From: Candidatus Koribacter versatilis Ellin345 | GTDB taxonomy: Bacteria; Acidobacteriota; Terriglobia; Terriglobales; Acidobacteriaceae | NCBI RefSeq assembly: GCF_000014005.1 | Contig: NC_008009.1 | Span: forward strand, 1,984,001 to 2,048,000 | DNA length: 64,000 nucleotides | Reading direction: 5' to 3' | Shown here: in pieces, positions 44,162 to 53,996 of the stretch | Position numbering within the stretch: the stretch's first letter is position 1 | Layout: the number at the start of each line of letters is the position of its first letter | Made by a program: the position numbers and the translations under genes | Notes under the pieces: model-generated | What the model saw: the letters and a program-made list of their open reading frames with translations, nothing else | What the model was told of the DNA's origin: nothing | Databases searched by the model: none

Positions 44162-45367
44162 TTACGGTTGCAGGTGAATCATAACGACACCGTGCGATGG
44201 AACTTTGGCGGAAAACTTGTCTTTGAAAGAACCGAGATCTTTGTGCGCCCAGAGGTCTCGGACCCTCACGGAGAGTGTCGCGGGATAACCGAGGTCGATC
44301 CATCGCGCGGTGATCTCTTGTTCCGATGCACTGCGGTTGAGGAGGACAGCGGCGCGAGATCCGTCGGCAAGCACTTTGCTCCAGATTTCGAGATCGCCGT
44401 TCTTCGCTGCGCGAACGCCCTGCTTGCCGAGCGGGTCTTGATCTACGGCGATCACTTCTTTGTTGGTCAAGATTTCGCGAATTTCGGGGCGCATGTTGGT
44501 GAGATCGTTGCCGGCCATGAGAGGCGCAGCGAGGATTGCCCATAGGCTGAAGTGGGAACGATATTCGACGTTGGTCATGCCGCCGTTGCCGACCTCGAGC
44601 ATGTCGGGATCGTTCCAGTGTCCGGGACCGGCGTAACTGGCGATGTCGGCTTCTTCATCGAGAATGTCGAGCATGCCGTTGGAGCAGCATGAGGCTTCAT
44701 CCCATTTTTTCTTGCCGGCCCAGCGATCCTGAATGTCGTCGGTGGTGCGCCAGAGATTACCGGTGTCTTTGGCCCAGAGCCACGGCTTGCTCTTGCCCCA
44801 TTCGCAGATGCTTAGAACGATGGGACGGCCCGTGGCATCAATCGCATCGCGCATGGTTTTGTACGAGGCTGGGGCGTTCTGGGTGCCAGTGTTGCACCAA
44901 TCGAGTTTGAGATAGTCGACATCCCATGCGGCGTATTGCAGGGCGTCTTGAAATTCATGGCCCCGGCTTCCGGGCCGGCCTTGGCAAGTCTTGGTGCCGA
45001 TGTCGGAGTAGATACCGAATTTCAGTCCTTTGTGGTGGACGTACGCGGCGAGGGCCTTGATGCCGGAAGGGAATCGTTGTGGATCGGCAACGATGTTGCC
45101 TTTCCCGTCGCGGCTGACTTGCCAGCAGTCGTCAATGACGAGGTAATGGTAACCAGCGTCTTTCATGCCAGAGGAGACGAGTGCATCGGCGGCGCCACGA
45201 ATGAGTTTCTCGTCAACATTGCAGGCGAACTTGTTCCACGTGTTCCATCCCATCGGCGGGGTTGGCGCGTAGGCGTTGATGTCCGGCGGCTTTGGGGATT
45301 CTTGCGCGGCAGCAATGATGCTAAGAAAAATTATTACGAGAGGGATGGATGCGACGAAGCGTTTCAT
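44162..45367 (-). CDS. Secreted GH27 alpha-galactosidase
   Basis: The 401-residue protein has a signal peptide (MKRFVASIPLVIIFLSIIAA) and the GH27 barrel: PTPPMGWNTWNKFACNVDE, GYHYLVIDDCWQVSRD, GLKFGIYSDIGTKTCQGRPG, and the nucleophile Asp in VDYLKLDWCNT. The likely acid/base Asp is in WRTTDDIQDRW. A C-terminal beta domain ends the protein. It would remove terminal alpha-galactose from plant oligosaccharides or galactomannan. It is divergent from the TonB-dependent receptor gene, separated by 162 bases. Confidence 0.93.
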   Translation of the reverse strand: MKRFVASIPLVIIFLSIIAAAQESPKPPDINAYAPTPPMGWNTWNKFACNVDEKLIRGAADALVSSGMKDAGYHYLVIDDCWQVSRDGKGNIVADPQRFPSGIKALAAYVHHKGLKFGIYSDIGTKTCQGRPGSRGHEFQDALQYAAWDVDYLKLDWCNTGTQNAPASYKTMRDAIDATGRPIVLSICEWGKSKPWLWAKDTGNLWRTTDDIQDRWAGKKKWDEASCCSNGMLDILDEEADIASYAGPGHWNDPDMLEVGNGGMTNVEYRSHFSLWAILAAPLMAGNDLTNMRPEIREILTNKEVIAVDQDPLGKQGVRAAKNGDLEIWSKVLADGSRAAVLLNRSASEQEITARWIDLGYPATLSVRVRDLWAHKDLGSFKDKFSAKVPSHGVVMIHLQP

Positions 45368-45529
45368 CTGCGGGCCGGGCCTCCGCAAGCAATGTATCGT
45401 GAATTAAGGAATCGAGGAAGAAACGAGAATTCCACGTCGCTAGTATTTTTTCATTATTGCTCTTCAAGTCACATCCCCCGTAGAGTCGCGCAACCATTGA
45501 ACATTTGTAGCGCTTTGTGGGGGGACGTT

Positions 45530-48490
45530 TTGAAGAAAATTCAGGTGCTGGTTTTCGCGCTGCTATGCGCGCTTGCGTCGTTTGGTCAAGAATTGGGCAC
45601 TGCTACCCTGACGGGGACGGTTGTCGATCCGTCGGGAGCAGTGATTGGGGGCGCAAAGGTCAGCGCGCAGAACAAGGCCACTGGGATGCAACGAGAGGCT
45701 CTGAGCACGAAGGCAGGGATTTTCGTGTTTAACGATCTTGCTCCGGGTGAGTATGACCTGACGATAAAGGCGGATGGATTTGCCGTGACCACCGCGACAG
45801 TGCGCATAACTGTAGGTCAACAGGCGAACCTGCGCGCGGAAGTGCGGGTGGCGCAGTCGGAACAACATATTGACGTTTCGGGCGCGATTCCGCTGGTGGA
45901 GACGAGCTCGTCCGTGGTGGACGGCGTGGTGGATTCGAAGCAGATTGATGCCCTCCCCCTGAATGGCCGTAACTTCCTGGAACTCGCATTGCTGATGCCG
46001 GGGAATGCGCCGGCGCCGCTGTATGACCCGACAAAGTCAGACACCGTTTTGGTTTCTTCGACGGGACAGCTTGGACGCGGTCAGAACATCACGATTGATG
46101 CGTCAGACAACAACGATGATGTGGTGGGCGGAATGCTGGTGAACATTCCGCAGGATGCAGTGCAGGAATTTCAGATTGCGACGAACCGGTTCTCGGCGGA
46201 ATTGGGGCGATCGACTTCGTCGGTGGTGAACATCCTTACGAAATCGGGCACCAACGATCTGCACGGGACCGCAGCGATCTTTGCACGCGATGCGGCACTG
46301 CAGGCAAAACCCAATTCGTTTGGACAGAGTGTTGGAGATACGCCGCCATTCAGGCGCGATCAGTACACCGGCTCCATCGGCGGACCTGTGGTGAAGGACA
46401 AGGCGTGGTGGTTTACGTCTTTCGAATATCGCGACCAGATGGGCGGCATTTTGGTGGGCGAGCGCGATCTGGCAACGCAGTCTATTCACACGACCTTTGC
46501 TGCTGCGCCGCTGACGGATGCGTTGGGGACAGCGAAGTTTGACTGGGCGATTTCGTCGAAGGACACGCTCTCGACGCGCTACTCCACCGAGAGCTTCGAA
46601 GGGACCTCCAATAGCGCGACCGACCGCGCGCTCGGCACGGCGTCGCAGACGCAGGCTTCGACGAACCGCTTCCACGACATCAACACGAACTGGACGCGCG
46701 TGATTTCGGCTGCATTGGTGAATCGCGCGCAATTCGCCGTGAACCTCTTCCAGAACGACACGGTGGCGAACGGTACCGGGCCGCAGATTAATTTCCCGAG
46801 TATCGAGGCGGGTTCGTCGTATCGCGTGCCGCAGGCGACGCACCAGCAACGCTTGTTGTGGGGGGACACGCTGGATTGGACCCACGGCAAGCACAATCTT
46901 AAGTTTGGTGCGCAGATGCAGCGCGTGGGATCCGACTTTAACCTTGGCGTCTTCCAGCAGGGAATTGTGAACGCCGTGGAAGATTTTCCAGACTTCGATC
47001 GCAATGGCGATGGAGTGGTGAACGACAACGATCTGCTGTTTGCAGTAGGGCTGGTCAGCCATACGCCGACGCGCCCGCTGATTATTCCTGATGCCGACAA
47101 CAACTATGTTGCGTTGTTCGCGCAGGACGACTGGCGGGTGCATCCGCAGTTGACGTTGAACGTCGGTCTGCGATGGGAGCTCGATACCGACGTGAAGAAC
47201 GTTGGACATTATGACGAGATCAATCCGCTGGCAAAGCCGTTCCTGCACGGCGATCGTTCGGCGGACTATACGAACTTCGGGCCACGCATTGGTTTCAACT
47301 GGGCCAACAAGCCGGGGACGTTGAGCGTGCATGGCGGATACGGGATGTACTACGACCGCATCGTGCTGGAAATTGTGTCGTTGGAGCGCGGCGAAGATGG
47401 TCGCGCGCTGGCGATTGATGTGCATGCAGGAAATGTCTTTCCGGGATATATGAATCCGGATGGGACCTTCATCCCGGGTGTGACGCCGACACTCGCGGAT
47501 CCGTTTACGGGATTCATTCTTCCCGGCGCGGGCGCGGGTGGAATTTACGCCATCAGCAACCAGATGCAGAACCCGATGGTGCAGCAATTCAATCTCGGAG
47601 TGCAGTGGGAGTTCCTGAAGAACTGGGTTGTACGTGCCGATGGAATGCACGACTTTGGACAACACTTCATCATCGGCGTGCCAGTGGGCACGGTTTACAA
47701 CCCTGTGGTTGGTGGACCCGACACGGTGAAGATTCTTGAGTCGGCCGTGAACACGCATTACGACGCGCTGTTCCTAACCGTGGACCATAAGTTCTCGAAC
47801 CACTTCAACCTGCATTCGGCTTATACGCTTTCGAAGTCGTTGAACTATGCCAACGACGACCAGATTCCGTTTGCGAATGGGCCGATTGATCCGACAGATC
47901 TGCATCGCGAATACGGACCGACGCCGAATGACCAGCGGCATCGCTGGGTAACGGCCGCGACGGTTTCGTTGCCGTATGGAATCCAGTTCTCGCCGTTGTG
48001 GACGCTGGCTTCGGGTGTGCCGATGGATATCCAGCTTCCCGATGGAAGTTCACGTGTGCCGGAGATGCAACGCAACGCGGGTGGGCGCGAGTTCCACAAT
48101 GCAGCGGAGCTGAATGCGTTCATCACGCAGTTGAATGCGGCGGGCGGATCGAACGGAACGTTGCTTCCGCTGGTGAGTCCGAATGCCAAGTTTGGCGATT
48201 CGTTCAACTCGTTCGATATGCGGTTGTCGAAGACGTTCCGGTTGGGAGACAGGATGTCGCTCGAAGTGCTGGGCGAATGCTTTAACGTCTTCAACACGAC
48301 GAACGTGCTGGGCGTATCGAATACGAATTACTCGGGATACAACAACGTGTTGGTGCGCGATAGTAACGATCCGACCAGCGCTGGATACCTCACGTCGTCG
48401 ACGTTCGGCATGCCGAAGACAACGGCGGGTGGGGTGTTTGGCTCGGGTGGCGCACGGGCCTTCCAGTTGGCAGCGCGGTTTAACTTCTAG
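45530..48490 (+). CDS. TonB-dependent receptor with carboxypeptidase regulatory domain
   Basis: The 986-residue protein has a signal peptide (LKKIQVLVFALLCALASFGQ), a carboxypeptidase-like regulatory domain (TLTGTVVDPSGAVIGGAKVS ... LAPGEYDLTIKADGF) and a plug with ALPLNGRNFLELALLMPG and SVVNILTKSGTNDLHGT. A large beta-barrel follows, ending in a C-terminal phenylalanine (QLAARFNF). This is the Oar-like type abundant in Acidobacteriota. I start it at TTG 45530, which has GGGGGAC just upstream; the frame further upstream overlaps the divergent galactosidase gene. Its ligand is unknown. An amino-acid permease gene follows after 2 bases. Confidence 0.9.
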   Translation: MKKIQVLVFALLCALASFGQELGTATLTGTVVDPSGAVIGGAKVSAQNKATGMQREALSTKAGIFVFNDLAPGEYDLTIKADGFAVTTATVRITVGQQANLRAEVRVAQSEQHIDVSGAIPLVETSSSVVDGVVDSKQIDALPLNGRNFLELALLMPGNAPAPLYDPTKSDTVLVSSTGQLGRGQNITIDASDNNDDVVGGMLVNIPQDAVQEFQIATNRFSAELGRSTSSVVNILTKSGTNDLHGTAAIFARDAALQAKPNSFGQSVGDTPPFRRDQYTGSIGGPVVKDKAWWFTSFEYRDQMGGILVGERDLATQSIHTTFAAAPLTDALGTAKFDWAISSKDTLSTRYSTESFEGTSNSATDRALGTASQTQASTNRFHDINTNWTRVISAALVNRAQFAVNLFQNDTVANGTGPQINFPSIEAGSSYRVPQATHQQRLLWGDTLDWTHGKHNLKFGAQMQRVGSDFNLGVFQQGIVNAVEDFPDFDRNGDGVVNDNDLLFAVGLVSHTPTRPLIIPDADNNYVALFAQDDWRVHPQLTLNVGLRWELDTDVKNVGHYDEINPLAKPFLHGDRSADYTNFGPRIGFNWANKPGTLSVHGGYGMYYDRIVLEIVSLERGEDGRALAIDVHAGNVFPGYMNPDGTFIPGVTPTLADPFTGFILPGAGAGGIYAISNQMQNPMVQQFNLGVQWEFLKNWVVRADGMHDFGQHFIIGVPVGTVYNPVVGGPDTVKILESAVNTHYDALFLTVDHKFSNHFNLHSAYTLSKSLNYANDDQIPFANGPIDPTDLHREYGPTPNDQRHRWVTAATVSLPYGIQFSPLWTLASGVPMDIQLPDGSSRVPEMQRNAGGREFHNAAELNAFITQLNAAGGSNGTLLPLVSPNAKFGDSFNSFDMRLSKTFRLGDRMSLEVLGECFNVFNTTNVLGVSNTNYSGYNNVLVRDSNDPTSAGYLTSSTFGMPKTTAGGVFGSGGARAFQLAARFNF

Positions 48491-48492
48491 GA

Positions 48493-49860
48493 GTGGGGAG
48501 CATCGGGAACCAACAAAGGTTACGACGTGAACTGGGGTTGGGATCGGCTGTTGCCACGGTTGTGGGCGAGTCGATTGCGATCGGGATATTCCTGACTCCG
48601 GCCGGAATGGCGAAGGCGCTTGGTTCGCCATTCTGGTTGCTCGCGGTGTGGATGCTGATGGCCGCTATGGCGCTCAGCGGTGCTCTCTGCTTCGGCGAAC
48701 TCTCTACGCGGTATCCGGAAGACGGCGGTCTGTACGTTTACCTGCGCGAGGGATTTGGCAAGCGAATCGCGTTTCTGTACGGATGGATGTCGCTGCTGGT
48801 GATGGATCCGGGGATTACGGCAGCGATGGCCGTGGGAATGGCGACCTATGGGTCGTACATCTTTGGATGGGGCGGAGTCGGCACGAAGATTGTGGCGGTC
48901 AGTTCTGTGCTGGCGCTGGGCCTGCTGAACATTGTGAACCTCCGCGTGAGCGCGGGATTGCTTCGCATTGTGACCTGGCTGAAGTTCGCGGTGCTCGGCG
49001 CGCTGGTGCTCCGTGGGCTGCTATTTCACTTGGGGTCGTCGCACAACTTCACGCCATTCGTTCAGCAGAGAACTGGATCCATGCCCCTTGGGCCGGCGCT
49101 GGCTGTCGCGACGGTGGCGGCATTCTTTTCGTTTGGCGGATGGTGGGACGTCAGCAAGATTGCCGGCGAGATGAAGAACCCTGAGCGGATATTGCCGCGC
49201 GCGTTGGTGGCGGGAGTGCTTGGAGTGACGGCAGCTTACGTCATCATCACGGGCGTGTTCGTGTATCTTGTGCCGCTGGAAAAGGTCGTATCGGACAAGG
49301 GGTTCGTGGCACAGGCGGGGGAAGTGCTGTTCGGCGGGCCGGGCGCGCAGCTGTTATCTGCGGCGGTGGTGATCTGCGTATTGGGTAGCCTCGCCGTGCT
49401 GATCATGGTTTCGCCGCGTGTTTATTTCGCGATGGCTCGGGATGGGCTGTTCTTCTCTGCAGTGGCGGAGACGCATCCGAAGTTCGGTACGCCGTCGAGG
49501 GCGATCGCAGTGCAAGTGGTGATGGCATCGCTGCTGATCGTGCTTGGCAGCTTTGGACAGATCCTGTCGTACTTCATGTTCCCGGCGGTGATTTTTCTCG
49601 GTCTGGCGCTGAGCACGGTTTTCGTGTTTCGTCGAAAGGGAATCCCCGACGGCGTGGTGAAGACCGCGGGATATCCGATTACGCCAGTATTCTTTCTGGT
49701 GCTCGTTGTAGTTGTGCTGGCGCTCATCGTCGGGCACGATCCCGTGCAGGCGTTTACCGGGCTTGGCGTTGTGTTGCTTGGTTTGCCCGTGTACGCTCTG
49801 GTGCATCGGAAGACATCACCAGCTGCGCTGGAACCGATTGCGGACCAAAAAGCTTCTTAG
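48493..49860 (+). CDS. APC-family amino-acid permease
   Basis: The 455-residue protein has about twelve membrane segments and APC motifs: GLGSAVATVVGESIAIGIFL near the N-terminus, CFGELSTRYPEDGGLYVYLR and FFSFGGWWDVSKIAGEMKNP. It imports or exchanges amino acids at the inner membrane. The GTG start is only two bases after the stop of the receptor gene and follows TAGGAG, so the outer-membrane receptor and this carrier are probably expressed together. Confidence 0.9.
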   Translation: MGSIGNQQRLRRELGLGSAVATVVGESIAIGIFLTPAGMAKALGSPFWLLAVWMLMAAMALSGALCFGELSTRYPEDGGLYVYLREGFGKRIAFLYGWMSLLVMDPGITAAMAVGMATYGSYIFGWGGVGTKIVAVSSVLALGLLNIVNLRVSAGLLRIVTWLKFAVLGALVLRGLLFHLGSSHNFTPFVQQRTGSMPLGPALAVATVAAFFSFGGWWDVSKIAGEMKNPERILPRALVAGVLGVTAAYVIITGVFVYLVPLEKVVSDKGFVAQAGEVLFGGPGAQLLSAAVVICVLGSLAVLIMVSPRVYFAMARDGLFFSAVAETHPKFGTPSRAIAVQVVMASLLIVLGSFGQILSYFMFPAVIFLGLALSTVFVFRRKGIPDGVVKTAGYPITPVFFLVLVVVVLALIVGHDPVQAFTGLGVVLLGLPVYALVHRKTSPAALEPIADQKAS

Positions 49861-49875
49861 GTAGGGAACCATTCC

Positions 49876-50466
49876 ATGAGTGATCAAGACCCGCCGGCAA
49901 CAAAGATTCGTCTTACGGAAGATGCCGAAGCAACTGGGGATACCCTTGCCGCGTACGACTACTGGCGCGCGGGCTCGGGTCGGACGAAGGTGCCGGGCAT
50001 CATTAAGTGTTTCGGGTCTCGGCCGGACTTTCTGCGCCAGGTGGTGGACTTCTCCAATACCATTCATTTCTCGGAAGGGCATTTGTCACGGCGGCATAAG
50101 GAGATGATCGCCAGCTATGTCTCCTATCTCAATCGGTGTCCGTATTGACTGGACAGCCACGCCTTCTTCCTGCGTGTCCAGGGAGCCGATGACAAGTGTG
50201 TGGAGGCCATCTTCGAAGGGAAACTCGAGGAGGCAGGATTATCCGATGCCGAGTTGGCATTGATGCGCTATACCGAGACAATTACCGAACGCGCCAGCCG
50301 CTCGACTGCTGAAGACGTGGAGAAGCTGCGCGAAGTAGGCTTCACAGAAGACCAGATTTCCGAGGCGGTTTACATCATCGCGATGTTTGCGTTTTTCAAC
50401 CGGGTTGCCGACGCTTTTGGCATTCCGGCGCAAAACTACCTGCTTACGGGAAAACTCACGACTTGA
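49876..50466 (+). CDS. AhpD-like (carboxymuconolactone decarboxylase family) selenoprotein, CxxU
   Basis: Two frames (49876-50148 and the following sequence to 50466) are in the same phase, separated only by the TGA at 50146-50148. Together they make one 196-residue protein of the peroxidase-related/AhpD family with the active site NRC88-P-Y-U91-LDSH95, where relatives have CPYCxDSH. The part after the TGA (FEGKLEEAGLSDAELALMRY, then FTEDQISEAVYIIAMFAFFN and RVADAFGIP) is fully conserved, which argues against decay. AhpD-type proteins reduce peroxiredoxin partners or peroxides. It lies 15 bases after the permease gene. Confidence 0.85.
50146..50184 (+). promoter_or_regulatory. SECIS-like hairpin after the TGA of the AhpD-like gene
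   Basis: TTCCTG at 50167-50172 can pair with CAGGGA at 50179-50184 around the loop CGTGTC, with 24 bases between TGA and loop. An alternative fold pairs CTGGA and CACGC (50149-50163) with GCGTGTCCAG, around a C/T-rich loop. The first fits the usual spacing and has a G in the loop start; neither is as clean as the deiodinase-like element. Confidence 0.5.
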
Positions 50467-50559
50467 AATAAACCAGCGCCGCCGGATTGCATGCTGCGAA
50501 AATCCGCGCGGCGCTGCTCTTATAATCATCCAATCTCGTTTCCCTTAGGACTCATCTCT

Positions 50560-53500
50560 GTGCGAAAGCCCATCGGCATTTTTGCTGTTCTTGCGCTTAG
50601 TTGTTCGTTTGCTATTGCTGCCGACCACAAACCCGATCCTGCCGAAGCGGCGCGATTGAACAATATCGGCGTGGCGCTGATGAACCAGCAGCGCATGGAG
50701 AAAGCTGTCGAGAAGTTCGATCTCGCATTGGAGAAGGACCCGAAGCTGTCGGTGGCATATCTCGACAAAGGCATCGCGCTGCTGAATTTGCAGAAGCTGC
50801 CGGAGTCCGAGGCCGCGCTGAACAAGGCGGGCGAGGCGATGCCGAAGAACCCGCGCGTCTGGTACAACCTCGGGTTGCTGAATCGTGGGGCAGGGAAGTA
50901 CGACGCTGCGATCGAGAACTTCAATAGAGTTACGACGATTGATCCCAACGACTCCGACACCTTCTACATGATCGGCTCGTTGTACCTGCAATTGCAGAAG
51001 TACGAGGATGCAATCGGCGCTTATAAGAGTGCTCTGAAGATCAATCCGCTGCATGCGTCCGCTGAATTTGGGCTTGCGAAGGCCTTGCAGCGCGCAGGAA
51101 AAGTAGAAGAGGCGCGCGATCACCTGCACATCTTCGAGCACCTGACCAAAGACAAGATCTCCTCGCCGATGACGTTGATTTACGGCGAGCAGGGGCGTTA
51201 TTCGCTCGCGGAGGATGTGCATACTGGTGCGCCGGAAGTGGGCGCGATGATTCCGGTGACGTTTGAAGCGCGGCCGTTGCAAGGCGGGGCGCAAGCGGTT
51301 GCCGCGACGGCGGCCGACACTGCCGGTCTGTGCATGATGGACGTGAATGGCGACGGAAAATTTGGCATAGTGGCGCTCGGCTCCGGTTCAAGTGCGATTC
51401 GCGTTTTCCTGAATGACGGTAGCGGCAAGTTCAAAGAGGCGTCAGCCGCAGAGCATGGGTTGAAAGCTGAAGGGACTGCGATCTCCTGCGCGGTTGGCGA
51501 TTTCGACAACGACGGTCATCCGGATCTGGCGGTCGCGTTTACTGATCAACTGCTGCTCTTCCGCAACCTAGGCAATGGCAAGTTCGAGAATGTTACGAAG
51601 GCTGCGGGAATTTCGGCGTTGAACCATCCGGCTGGAATGTCGTGGGTGGATTACGACCACGATGGCGATCTCGATCTGTTCGTAACGGGTAGTGCAGTCT
51701 CCGCGGGAACCAACGTGCTCTGGCGCAATAACGGTAACGGTACGTTTACGGAAGTTGCTGCCGAACGTGGCCTGCAGGGCATTGGCAGCACAAAGTCCGT
51801 TGTGCTTACCGATCTCAATAATGATCGTGCTGTGGATCTGCTCATCACTGGCGACACGGGTGCAACGGCGTATATCAACCCGCGCGAAGGCAAGTTCCAG
51901 ACGTCCGCTCTCTATGAAGAGAAACTGCCGCCCGCGACCGGCGCGTATGTATTCGACTTCAATAAAGATGGGTGGATGGATGTCGTGCTTACGCACGACG
52001 GCACCCCGGGAATTTCGCTCTGGAAGAATTTGGATGGCAAGCACTTTGAGCGTGTAGCGCTGCCAATTTCGGACGCGCAAGCTGCGTGGGGCGTGACCGC
52101 AATTGACGTGGACAACGATGGTTGGCTCGACCTCGCTGCAGTCGTGCAGACGGCGAAGGGGCCCGCGGTTCGGATCTTCCGAAATACCGGATCAGCGGGG
52201 TTTGTCGATGTGTCGAAGGCGATTGGTCTCGACAAACTTCAGCTGCAGAATCCGCGCGGAGTTGTTGCCGCCGATGTGGACAGTGACGGTGCAGCCGATC
52301 TGATCGTTTCCCAAGGGAATGCAGCACCGGTTGTGCTGCACAACCACGGTGGGAGTGCGAATCATTCTGTGCGAATTACCCTCGCTGGTCTCGCCGACAA
52401 CAAGAGCGCGTTGGGAACGAAGGTCGAAGTCTTTGCCGACGGTCTTTGGCAAAAATGGGAGATCGTGGGCGGTTCAGGCTACATGTCGCAAGGGCCGAAC
52501 GAGATTCTGGCTGGCATTGGCAAAAACAGCGCGGTCGACATCGTGCGAATGCTCTGGCCGGGCGGTGTGGTGCAGGACGAGACAGACATCGCGATGGATA
52601 AGCCGGTCCACTTCCTTGAGATCGATCGTCGCGGGAGTTCGTGTCCGACGCTGTTTGCGTGGAACGGCGAGAAGTATGAGTTTGTCTCCGACGTGATCGG
52701 TGCGGCAGTCATCGGCCACTGGATTTCGCCGACGGAGAAAAACCTCGCTGATCCCGACGAATGGGTGAAGGTGGAAGGTTCGCAGTTGCGCGCGCGCAAC
52801 GGCAAGCTGAGCTTGCGCTTCGGCGAACCGATGGAAGAAGTGAACTTCGTTGACCAGGTGCGGCTCGTGGCCGTCGATCATCCCGCAAATGCTGATGTTT
52901 ATCCCGACGAGCGCTTCCTGAGCGCGCCGCCGTTCGCGAGTGGCAAGGTCTTTGTGACTGGTAGGCCACATCCGCCTGTGGGGGCGTGGGATGACGCGGG
53001 GAACGATGTGCTCGATCTCGTGCGCGAGAACGATCATCAGTACGTTCGCGACTTCCGCAATCTTACGTACGCTGGTTATGCCAAGCAGCACGCATTAACG
53101 CTTGATCTCGGTGAATGGAGTCCGAACGCGCCGTTGCGGCTGTTCCTGCAAGGCTTTATCGAGTACTTCACCGCAAATTCGATGTACGCGGCTTGGCAGG
53201 CGGGAATCAACCCGGTTGCGCCTTATATTGAGGCGCAGATGCCGGATGGTTCATGGAAGCGAGTTGTGGATGACATGGGTTTCCCGGCTGGATTGACGCG
53301 CATGATCACTGTAGACCTGACCGGCAAGTTGCCGGCGAACACGCGCAAGATTCGTATCGTGACCAATCTTCAGATTTATTGGGACCAGGTGCTGGTGGAC
53401 AACGCGGCTCCGGCGGCGAAGACCCGCGTAACCGAATTGCCGCTGTTGTCGTCGGACCTCCAGTTCCGCGGCTATCCACAGCAGGTCGACGGCGAAACTC

Positions 53501-53943
53501 CGGGTGATCTGACTTACATCTACGAAAAGGCCAGTAAGACCGGGCCCTTCACCCGTGAGCGCGGGAACTACACGCATTACGGCGACGTGACCGAACTGCT
53601 GAAGCAAGTGGACGACCATTACGTGATCTTTGGCAGCGGGGAAGATATGGACCTTGAGTTCGATCCCGCCGCCTTGCCTAAGCTGCCTGCAGGATGGAAG
53701 CGCGACTATTTCTTCTACGCGAATGGCTTCGTGAAGGACATGGACTTCTACGAGGCGACGCCATTCACGGTGGCAGACTTGCCATTCCACAGGATGTCGG
53801 CATATCCGTATCCGGTGGGCGAGCATTATCCGGATGATCTTGACTCGGTGCGTTACCGGCTGGAATGGGACGATCGTTTTGACTCTGGCACAAACGGAGC
53901 TGGGAACCACTTTGGCTTCGATTATGAAAATCGCCGTCAATAG
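50560..53943 (+). CDS. Exported TPR / FG-GAP / ASPIC-UnbV protein with C-terminal beta domain
   Basis: The 1127-residue protein starts at GTG with a signal peptide (RKPIGIFAVLALSCSFAIAA). TPR units span about 25-190 (LNNIGVALMNQQRMEKAVEK ... AIGAYKSALKINPLHASAEF). FG-GAP/VCBS units span about 240-590, with repeated DFDNDGHPDLAV-, DYDHDGDLDLFV- and DVDNDGWLDLAA-type calcium-binding loops. An ASPIC/UnbV domain follows near 600-680, then a large region of unknown fold. It is probably periplasmic or on the outer surface. The next genes encode a multiheme cytochrome with TPRs and a second protein of the same FG-GAP/UnbV type. Confidence 0.82.
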   Translation: MRKPIGIFAVLALSCSFAIAADHKPDPAEAARLNNIGVALMNQQRMEKAVEKFDLALEKDPKLSVAYLDKGIALLNLQKLPESEAALNKAGEAMPKNPRVWYNLGLLNRGAGKYDAAIENFNRVTTIDPNDSDTFYMIGSLYLQLQKYEDAIGAYKSALKINPLHASAEFGLAKALQRAGKVEEARDHLHIFEHLTKDKISSPMTLIYGEQGRYSLAEDVHTGAPEVGAMIPVTFEARPLQGGAQAVAATAADTAGLCMMDVNGDGKFGIVALGSGSSAIRVFLNDGSGKFKEASAAEHGLKAEGTAISCAVGDFDNDGHPDLAVAFTDQLLLFRNLGNGKFENVTKAAGISALNHPAGMSWVDYDHDGDLDLFVTGSAVSAGTNVLWRNNGNGTFTEVAAERGLQGIGSTKSVVLTDLNNDRAVDLLITGDTGATAYINPREGKFQTSALYEEKLPPATGAYVFDFNKDGWMDVVLTHDGTPGISLWKNLDGKHFERVALPISDAQAAWGVTAIDVDNDGWLDLAAVVQTAKGPAVRIFRNTGSAGFVDVSKAIGLDKLQLQNPRGVVAADVDSDGAADLIVSQGNAAPVVLHNHGGSANHSVRITLAGLADNKSALGTKVEVFADGLWQKWEIVGGSGYMSQGPNEILAGIGKNSAVDIVRMLWPGGVVQDETDIAMDKPVHFLEIDRRGSSCPTLFAWNGEKYEFVSDVIGAAVIGHWISPTEKNLADPDEWVKVEGSQLRARNGKLSLRFGEPMEEVNFVDQVRLVAVDHPANADVYPDERFLSAPPFASGKVFVTGRPHPPVGAWDDAGNDVLDLVRENDHQYVRDFRNLTYAGYAKQHALTLDLGEWSPNAPLRLFLQGFIEYFTANSMYAAWQAGINPVAPYIEAQMPDGSWKRVVDDMGFPAGLTRMITVDLTGKLPANTRKIRIVTNLQIYWDQVLVDNAAPAAKTRVTELPLLSSDLQFRGYPQQVDGETPGDLTYIYEKASKTGPFTRERGNYTHYGDVTELLKQVDDHYVIFGSGEDMDLEFDPAALPKLPAGWKRDYFFYANGFVKDMDFYEATPFTVADLPFHRMSAYPYPVGEHYPDDLDSVRYRLEWDDRFDSGTNGAGNHFGFDYENRRQ

Positions 53944-53996
53944 TATTTCTCTACTATTGCGGTGGTATTTCCCCTAATGGAATCATCGGCGGACTG

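Noticed and set aside
45503-45520. LacI-type operator around TGTAGCGCTTTG before the TonB receptor
   Set aside because: Only the six-base AGCGCT core is symmetrical; too weak to report as a site.
44936-45529. N-terminal extension of the TonB-dependent receptor to 1184 residues
   Set aside because: It overlaps the divergent alpha-galactosidase gene, and the signal peptide begins only at 45530.
49876-50466. Reading the AhpD-like gene as two separate short genes
   Set aside because: Both parts are in the same phase, the second lacks its own binding site, and the TGA replaces the conserved second Cys of CxxC.
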